A stretch of DNA of 11,035 bases. Source: an uncultured Saprospiraceae bacterium (GTDB lineage: Bacteria; Bacteroidota; Bacteroidia; Chitinophagales; Saprospiraceae). The position numbers and the translations under genes were made by a program. The stretch covers positions 1-11,035 of the forward strand of contig CALHUZ010000412.1 in the NCBI GenBank assembly GCA_938039305.1. The letters are read 5' to 3'. The notes under the pieces are model-generated. The model worked only from the letters and a program-made list of their open reading frames with translations, was not told the DNA's origin and made no database searches. This document shows positions 1 through 6,200 of this stretch, one piece after another; within the stretch, counting starts at the first letter, position 1, and each line of letters opens with the position of its first letter.

Positions 1-1
1 T

Positions 2-286
2 AGACCATGGCCGGATAAAGACTTTTTTGAAATAGAGTTTCTAGCCCTTGAAGTAGACAATTATCTTGAAGACATAGCCTACGAAAACCTTTCACCAGAA
101 AAGTTTGAAATACTTAGACAAATATTGCCAGTAGATGGAGGCGAAGTCTCAAAGATGGAACTTCAACAAATAGGTCAAGCCTACTATAGCTCTGGTCAAT
201 TCAGACCCCAAAACATCTTTAATCCATTGTCTTGGAAGAAATTTATAGAGGCAATAAGAAGAGGTGACTATAAGAAGAAAAAATAG
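2..286 (+). CDS. 3' end of an unidentified protein-coding gene (5' end outside window)
   Basis: An open frame enters from the left edge and gives 94 residues ending at a TAG at 284-286. The reading begins RPWPDKDFFEIEF and ends with a run of four lysines (DYKKKK). The tail is mostly soluble and mixed-charge, with an acidic helix-like stretch (ALEVDNYLEDIAYENL), the segment LSPEKFEILRQILPVDGG and an aromatic stretch (YYSSGQFRPQNIFNPLSW). No signal peptide, membrane segment or catalytic motif lies in the visible part, and I do not recognise the family. It converges on lgt with only 23 bp between the two stop codons. Coding status is inferred from the uninterrupted frame, the plausible composition and the tight fit against the next gene. 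Confidence 0.6.
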   Translation, partial: RPWPDKDFFEIEFLALEVDNYLEDIAYENLSPEKFEILRQILPVDGGEVSKMELQQIGQAYYSSGQFRPQNIFNPLSWKKFIEAIRRGDYKKKK

Positions 287-309
287 CGACTCTCGTCCTC
301 TTATAAAAC

Positions 310-1482
310 TCAGGCTTTCATTATGACGGGTCTATCTCTTCTCTGATACCAATAATACAAACCTATTAATCCCGTCACGAAGATTCCTATTGAGATGATT
401 TGAGCTTGGGAAAGCTGTGTACCAAGGAAGTCATATCGCGGATTAACGCGAATGGATTCTATTAGAAACCTTTCTACACTCATAAGGATGGCGTATAGGA
501 AAAATATAAAGCCAGTGAACTTCACCTTGTTTCGAAGAAACCAAAGTATTAGAAAAATAAAAACCCCTCCTATAAATTCATAAATAGGTGTAGGAAATAC
601 TCCTGCTGAAAGTTTGTTACAATACTTATCAGTACAACCATCTATGAGTATACCTTGGTTAAGAACATTGTGTGGGTAGTCATATGACCACATCCAATCA
701 GGAAAAAAGAACCACCCTGGTTTGGCTAATTCATTAACGATACCCCAATCTCCATCACCAGAAAGTTGGCAACCAAGTCGACCTATAGCATATCCCAGAA
801 TAAGAGCTGGCGCGATACTGTCCATCACATGAATCGGAGGTATTTTATGTCTTTTGACAAAGATGTAGTTGGCGATGAAAGCTAGTATTAAGCCTCCATA
901 AATGGTCAGTCCACTTCCTGAAAACAACTGACCAAGAGGGTCTTGCCAAAAGGTGTCCATGTTTTCAAAAATAGAGAATAGGCGAGCTCCTAGTAGTCCA
1001 AAGATGGCAGCTATGATAGTTATGTCTCCTACTCTTTGTGATGGAAGTGTAGCACGTTTAACAAGCTTAGGTGTTTTTAATTTACCTTTTTCTCCTAACC
1101 AGAAAGTATAATAGGCAAATGCCAATAAGCCTATAGAGCCTATTAACCAATTGCCTTCTGCTGAAAAAACTATTCCTGCAGCATTATCTTTAAAAGCATC
1201 AAAATCGCTGATGATAATAGGGAGCTTGAAAAATAGAATAAAACCAAACAGACCATTCAGTAAAATCTCACTCCATCGTGCACCCACTCCAGATAACTCT
1301 TCAGAGAATACAGGCACAAGGAGTCCTTCACTCTCTTTGCGTTTGAGCTCTTTATATGTCACAAAGGCAGCAGTAAAGAATGTTATCCCTAAAAGCAATC
1401 CGAACATCTGGATAATAGAAAAAGCATTGTCCCGCTGCGTTCCGATCAGGTCATGTAGGAGATAAGATAGATTAGGATACAT
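310..1482 (-). CDS. lgt: Prolipoprotein diacylglyceryl transferase, long Bacteroidota-type
   Basis: Lgt is the inner-membrane enzyme that moves a diacylglyceryl group from phosphatidylglycerol to the lipobox cysteine of prolipoproteins, the first step of lipoprotein maturation. The protein is polytopic. With the ATG at 1482 it has 390 residues, against about 290 in E. coli; the extra length is in an N-terminal region with additional hydrophobic segments (about 45-150) and a Cys-containing loop (about 249-296). Family landmarks are YGGLI at 195-199, the signature GRLGCQLSGDGDWG at 234-247 with the conserved Arg at 235, PTPIYE at 297-302, ERFLIESIRVNPRY at 337-350 and LSQAQ at 357-361. Aligned by eye, the E. 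coli His103, Asn146 and Glu151 positions are Tyr195, Cys238 and Asp243; I believe such variants are usual in this phylum. The frame opens further upstream at a TTG (1527), but MYPNLSYLLHDLIG is the expected N-terminus, so I prefer ATG 1482. It follows comF on the same strand. Confidence 0.9.
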   Translation of the reverse strand: MYPNLSYLLHDLIGTQRDNAFSIIQMFGLLLGITFFTAAFVTYKELKRKESEGLLVPVFSEELSGVGARWSEILLNGLFGFILFFKLPIIISDFDAFKDNAAGIVFSAEGNWLIGSIGLLAFAYYTFWLGEKGKLKTPKLVKRATLPSQRVGDITIIAAIFGLLGARLFSIFENMDTFWQDPLGQLFSGSGLTIYGGLILAFIANYIFVKRHKIPPIHVMDSIAPALILGYAIGRLGCQLSGDGDWGIVNELAKPGWFFFPDWMWSYDYPHNVLNQGILIDGCTDKYCNKLSAGVFPTPIYEFIGGVFIFLILWFLRNKVKFTGFIFFLYAILMSVERFLIESIRVNPRYDFLGTQLSQAQIISIGIFVTGLIGLYYWYQRRDRPVIMKA

Positions 1483-1544
1483 AAGCTCAATAGAATTATA
1501 GAAACACAAGGTAAAAGAAAAGCCCAAGTAGCGATAACCGAGTC

Positions 1545-2234
1545 TTAGATACTGATACCTAAAGATGCCACAATGATTTGATCAGGCTTTTTTAAAGAGA
1601 GCTGATTCACACATGCTCCTATCGTTGAGCCAGTTGTTATGACATCATCGATTAGGAGTATATTTTTGAAAGCCTTAGACTTCTTTGGATTGAGGATAAA
1701 TGAATCGCCAAGCACGCTGGATCGAGAGTCTTTGTCTTTCGCGGTTTGTGAAGATTCGTTTTTCGATCTAATAAGATGATCTGTTATAATGGGAATTTGA
1801 ACGACACTGATGAACCCTTTCGCGATTTCCTCGGCTTGGTTAAAACCTCTTTCACGCCTTCTTTTAGGATGTACAGGTACCGGAATAATGACATAATCTG
1901 ATAAGTCGACTTTCGTCAAATATTTTTCTGCTAAGAGTTTTCCGAGATATCGTGCGATGCGAAATTGGCCGTCATACTTGATTCTATGAATCATCTCGGC
2001 TACGTCAGAATCTTTCGTATAGTAGAATAGCGACCAAAAGTTCTCTACGGAATCTGGAAAAAAGTCTTTACCTGCTAGTGCAGCGAAAGAGTCTTCTGCA
2101 GAGTCTACAAACGGTAGGCTTTCAAGACATGAAAGACAGAAATTATGGTTTTTAAGAGGTTCTTGAATTCTACAAGCATAGCATAAAGAGGGAAATATTA
2201 AACCAAAAAGAGCATTGAAGTAGTCTTTAAACAT
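1545..2234 (-). CDS. comF: ComF-family phosphoribosyltransferase-like protein
   Basis: A 229-residue protein, the usual size for ComF/GntX-type proteins, which are linked to DNA uptake and use in competent bacteria; the biochemical activity is not settled. The N-terminus has a zinc-ribbon-like CYAC...CLSC arrangement (Cys18, Cys21, Cys33, Cys36). The C-terminal half is a type I phosphoribosyltransferase fold: IIPVPVHPKRRRERGFNQAE at about 116-135 is the ComF hallmark, and LLIDDVITTGST at 193-204 is the PRPP-binding loop with its acidic pair. The ATG at 2234 lies 3 bp downstream of the stop of the TM2-domain gene, and lgt follows on the other side, so the three probably form an operon. No strong Shine-Dalgarno is seen, which is normal for this phylum. 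Family membership is firm. A role in competence here is only inferred from the family, because no other com genes are in the window. Confidence 0.9.
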   Translation of the reverse strand: MFKDYFNALFGLIFPSLCYACRIQEPLKNHNFCLSCLESLPFVDSAEDSFAALAGKDFFPDSVENFWSLFYYTKDSDVAEMIHRIKYDGQFRIARYLGKLLAEKYLTKVDLSDYVIIPVPVHPKRRRERGFNQAEEIAKGFISVVQIPIITDHLIRSKNESSQTAKDKDSRSSVLGDSFILNPKKSKAFKNILLIDDVITTGSTIGACVNQLSLKKPDQIIVASLGISI

Positions 2235-2237
2235 TTT

Positions 2238-2999
2238 TTATCGTGCCATTACCTTTTTTCTTTCTCTTAAGAACTCTTGCTCTGTCAATACTCCTCTTTT
2301 TCTTAACTCCATCAGTCTATTGAGTTGTGCAAGAAGGATATCATCCATCGGCTTAGCTTGTCGCTCTTTTTGTTCTTGTGCACTTTGTTTGAGTCTATAG
2401 CCATTGCTTTTAAAAGCATCAAACTCAGGTTGAATTCTTATAAAAGCTAAGTCGTCATGCTGCTTGATTCGTTCTTCATCAGAAAGACCATTTGCAACAG
2501 CTAACTCCAAATACTGAAAGACCTTTTCTTTGTCCTCCATAAGAGAGTATGCACAAGCGAGATTAAAGTATAATGACATATCCTTAGGGTCGATCTTTAA
2601 AGCTTTGTGAAAGTCTTCTATCGCTTCTTCGATATCATAGTCTTTGTACTTTTTAAGACCGCTTTTCTTGAAAGGGTTACTTCTTATTCTAGATGTGGTT
2701 CTCGTGGACCTTGTATTACTATTCGGATTTCTACGATCTCGTGGTGAGCTAGTCTTTCTTTTAGTTGCTTTACGTCTATTCTTTCTATTGAATTTTCTGT
2801 CAAATTCCGCCGGAGGCATCATCAGATATCTTAGTCCATCTATGAAGCCAAGAATCATTGCAACTGGAAAAAGATCCACAGTCATGATGGTTAGGAAGAT
2901 ATAAAAGACGCCTGCTCCAGAATCACGCAGGTAAAACTTGTGGAGCCCAAAGATGCCCCCAAAGAAGGCAAGGACAGCGGCAAATATTCTATTCTTCAT
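2238..2999 (-). CDS. TM2 domain protein with TPR region and C-terminal SHOCT-like segment
   Basis: A 253-residue membrane protein with three recognisable parts. Residues 1-62 form a TM2 domain: two hydrophobic helices (about 5-23 and 29-58) with the typical FGGIFGLHKFYL turn and a conserved Asp in GFIDGLRYL. Residues about 68-118 are a strongly basic, Arg/Lys/Ser/Thr-rich linker, probably cytosolic and disordered. Residues about 119-171 are TPR-like (EEAIEDFHKALKIDP, then LYFNLACAYSLMEDKEKVFQYLELAVANG). They are followed by DDLAFIRIQPEFDAF at 182-196, a common capping motif after TPRs. The last 34 residues (220-253; LLAQLNRLMELRKRGVLTEQEF) match the SHOCT pattern of a short helical C-terminal oligomerisation or membrane-protein tail. 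It is the first gene of the minus-strand cluster, and its ATG faces the divergent intergenic region. The domain calls are good by motif. The function is unknown, plausibly a scaffold bringing partners to the inner membrane. Confidence 0.85.
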   Translation of the reverse strand: MKNRIFAAVLAFFGGIFGLHKFYLRDSGAGVFYIFLTIMTVDLFPVAMILGFIDGLRYLMMPPAEFDRKFNRKNRRKATKRKTSSPRDRRNPNSNTRSTRTTSRIRSNPFKKSGLKKYKDYDIEEAIEDFHKALKIDPKDMSLYFNLACAYSLMEDKEKVFQYLELAVANGLSDEERIKQHDDLAFIRIQPEFDAFKSNGYRLKQSAQEQKERQAKPMDDILLAQLNRLMELRKRGVLTEQEFLRERKKVMAR

Positions 3000-3018
3000 C
3001 GTTATCTTCTATTATTGG

Positions 3019-3026
3019 CAAATTAA
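3019..3026 (-). promoter_or_regulatory. Candidate -7 promoter element for the TM2-comF-lgt cluster
   Basis: Read on the minus strand the octamer is TTAATTTG, one mismatch from the Bacteroidota -7 consensus TAnnTTTG. It ends about 20 bp upstream of the ATG at 2999, which would give a short leader. No good -33 TTG-type element is visible at the expected distance, so this is only a candidate. Confidence 0.3.
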
Positions 3027-3040
3027 CTAAAAAGATTGGA

Positions 3041-3059
3041 TCGACTTAAGTTTAGTCGA
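3041..3059. promoter_or_regulatory. Palindrome in the divergent intergenic region, possible operator or hairpin
   Basis: Perfect 6-bp arms TCGACT (3041-3046) and AGTCGA (3054-3059) flank a 7-bp centre, TAAGTTT. The site lies 42 bp upstream of the TM2-domain gene and about 190 bp upstream of the large secreted-protein gene. If the -7 candidate at 3019-3026 is real, the palindrome covers the matching -33 zone, which would suit a repressor or activator site. It could equally be a weak RNA hairpin. Arms this short can arise by chance. Confidence 0.35.
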
Positions 3060-3115
3060 CCAGCGCATAATCTCTTAGCCATGCTCAAACATGATATAGA
3101 GGGGTTATAGACACA

Positions 3116-3138
3116 ACATATATAAAAAAAACATATAT
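3116..3138 (+). repeat. 8-bp direct repeat ACATATAT in AT-rich leader
   Basis: ACATATAT occurs at 3116-3123 and again at 3131-3138, separated by a poly-A tract, with starts 15 bp apart. The stretch is very AT-rich and sits just before the best plus-strand promoter candidate. It may be a bendable promoter region or a binding site, but low-complexity AT sequence makes chance repeats likely. Confidence 0.3.
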
Positions 3139-3141
3139 TTA
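3134..3141 (+). promoter_or_regulatory. Candidate -7 element for the large secreted-protein gene
   Basis: TATATTTA matches seven of eight positions if the two free bases of the Bacteroidota -7 consensus TAnnTTTG are counted. It lies about 110 bp upstream of the GTG start at 3251. A second, equally imperfect candidate, TATATTTC, is at 3206-3213 and closer to the gene. Neither has a clear -33 TTG box, so the true transcription start cannot be fixed from sequence alone. Confidence 0.22.
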
Positions 3142-3250
3142 CGGTTGAGTTATCTATTACTCATTATTACCTGTAAACCTTCTTATTCTGAGAGAGATAT
3201 AGACCTATATTTCTCATCCGTGAAAACATTAAATCACTATCCATCCAATA

Positions 3251-6200
3251 GTGAAACGTACCTATGGATTAATGCTATGCATGATCCTCTGGTCCTTAAG
3301 CAGCTATGCTCAGGACTTAACCTCTTGTGGGACTGGCTATTTTATGGATCTATCTGTAGGATACACAACAACAGGCCAAGGTCTTGAACTTTGTGGTTGT
3401 AGTGACGTAGCGTCTAAGTGTGAGTTGGTTCATATCATTTTAAGGCGGAGTAAAGACAATGTCACAGATTTACTCGACTGTCCAGATATAACTTTGACAG
3501 AACGATGGTGGAGAGAAGAAAAAGACTTAGTTGATATATTCTACGCCACGACATGTGAAGAACTCGAAGAATCTTCAACTCATAGTGACCGTTATGAAAT
3601 CAAAACAGAAGCATATGAGCCTGGAGACACCATATCCCTTCTCGTCTGTAAGACAAATGCATTTGATAATAACATCATAGAGCTCAGCGCTTCCCCAGGG
3701 CCATCGTGTAATGAGTTCAGTTGTATCCCCAAAATGTCCTGCCCAGTAGAATTCAAACTACGGAAGAACCTTGATTGCTCTTATATACTACCAGACTTTA
3801 GACTCGGGGTTTCTTTAGAGGATACATGCTTTACGCCTGGTATTGATGTGACAGATCAGTATACACTAATGCAGACTCCTGCTCCTGGCACATTGGTAAC
3901 AGAGGATCTATTTGTTGAAATAAAAGTCGCTACAGAAGAGGGTGAAATTGTGGCTACATGTGATGTTTCTGTTCTTTTGGCAGCAGATGTCCCGCCTTTT
4001 ATTTTTCCTCCATCAGATATCGAAGATGTTAGAGAGGGAGAAGAGCTTCCTCCTATTGAAGACTTATTGGCCGTTGATACTATCTCTGACGGAGAGTTGT
4101 TTTTTATATCTACCACAAAATCGATTGACTCTTATGATGAAACACCTTGTGCTGGATATGAGATGACATACAGATGGGTTGCCACAGATACCTGTGGTTT
4201 AACATCAGAAGTCACAAGGTCATTTAGAGTTCTGCCTAACGATGGCGGTCCAATATTCGCTTCACTTCCTGCAGATATCGATACCATACACGTAGGCGAG
4301 TCTTTTCCAATTCTAGTCGATCTAATTGCGGTTAATCCTGATGGAACGACCGATGGCATAACGGTTAGTTCCTCTATTGATTCATATGAAGAAGATGATT
4401 GTTATGGATATGATGTGACATATCGTTGGCGCGCTTCAGATGTGTGTAGTGACGAAACGGAGGTCACTACAACTTTTTATGTTGAACCAAATGGAGCTCC
4501 TCCTGTGTTTCAACTTTTACCTGAGCAGATAAAGGATTTTTATAGAAGTGAAACATTACCTGAACCGGAGAATGTCGTTGCAACAAGTATCGATGGTGAC
4601 ACGATGGGAATACAGGTTGAAATAAGTATTGACACTTTGGCAAGTGATCCTTGTGAACCCAATCAATTAACATATACATGGACGGCAGTAGACACTTGTG
4701 GTTTATCTAGCTCTGTAAGCCGAACCTTTAATATTCTACCAGATACACTGACTGGTTTTTTAATATCGGAAGATGAAGATATGAAGATTGAAGTTTCAAT
4801 AGAATGCAGTCAAACTGCAGCAATTGAAATTCCAATTGACTTAGACCGACATGATGATAAAAGTGTCATAGTTACAGTGACAGATGATGAATGGAATGTC
4901 TTATCTGAATATGAATACTCTGGACCTGAAGATTATAATTTTGAAACAGGAGAATCTCATGTAATATATCAGATCTCTGATTTATGTGGTAATGAAGTTA
5001 GAGATACTATCAATATCCAAGCCGCAGATGTGTCTGCTCCAGTCTTTATTTGCCCTGGACAACAGGAAATACAGTTGACAGATTTTTCATCTTGTGCAAC
5101 AGCGGCAATATGGGAAGTACCACAAGCATTTGATAATTGTAATGACATTATGATTACGCAAATGGGAGGCCCTGAGTTTGGATCGGCTGTGGGAGTTGGA
5201 ACTTATGACATAATGTATGAGGCTACGGATGAAAGCTCTAATACTTCTCAGTGTTCATTTCGTTTTATCGTAACACCAGTAGATAGTACTTCCTTAAAAT
5301 GTCTTCCTATAGAAGTTGAGATAGATGCTCTGTGCATAGCTACTTTGACTAAAGAAGCAGTAGTCGGTAGTGAGCTTTTAATCTGTGCTCCAAATCTTGA
5401 AATGGAAGTCATAGTAGGTTATGACACCTTAAGAGGAGAGACATTTGAACTTGGACAATATTTAGGACAAGAGATTAAGTATACATTGTGTGAAACGGAT
5501 TTAGGCATTTGTTGTGAAAATCAAATAAACCTTATTGACAACCTTAGCCCTATTATAAGTTGTATAGATACAATTACACTAAGTTGTCTTGTAGATCTGA
5601 ATCAATATCGACCAGATGTTGCTGGTGAATGTGGAGATGTTACATGGAAAATAAAAGATCTTGATTATGTTTCAATTTGTAACGATCCTAATCTACAGGG
5701 AATTCTAAAGAGAGAATATATAGCAGTAGACGCTTCTGGAAATGAATCTCTACCATGTGTTCAAGTAATTAACATCTCTTATGCCAATGTTGATAACCTC
5801 TTGATTGAGAGTAGAGTTAGTTTCCCAATAGACACTACAATTGCATGTGAAGATTATAACGAGAATTCATTTTCTACTACTAGTTATGGACAACCTATGA
5901 TTGATTCAATTATAATTAGTGTTGAAGAGAATGCGTGTGGTATATCTGCTTCATATATAGATGAGCCCTATTATAATTCTGGATGCACAAAAATTATAAA
6001 AAGAAACTGGGTAATAACTGAGCAATTATGTGGATATGGGTCAAGAGAAATAAGACATACACAGAATATAAAAGTTGTAGATAAAATTGCTCCTGAAATA
6101 AATACAAAAGAAGACACAATAGCCATCTTTACAAACATTCATGATTGCTTTGGTACTTTTTCTCTTTCAGATGTAGACTATGTTGTTGAAGACAATTGTC

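Noticed and set aside
269..305. Imperfect 9-bp inverted repeat (arms 269-277 and 297-305) between the convergent gene ends, as a possible terminator
   Set aside because: It has an internal mismatch, a long loop of 19 bases, AT-rich arms and no U-run directly after the stem in either direction. It is too weak to call.
1151..1465. A 104-codon plus-strand frame opposite lgt
   Set aside because: It lies wholly antisense to a well-supported membrane-protein gene and has no recognisable motif; it is a shadow of the lgt reading frame.
1545..2999. The ComF/TM2 pair as a new defence or competence system
   Set aside because: No nuclease, helicase, NTPase or other effector is present, and both families are common single genes. 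Adjacency in one window is not enough evidence.
3145..3387. An 80-codon plus-strand frame upstream of and overlapping the start of the giant gene
   Set aside because: It overlaps the signal-peptide coding region in another frame, its product shows no recognisable motif, and the GTG-initiated frame explains the region well. It is treated as a chance frame.
3992..4741. DNA-level tandem repeat or phase-variable repeat tract in the large gene
   Set aside because: The modules are similar only as protein. The nucleotide sequence is diverged and contains no short identical repeat units that would support slippage.
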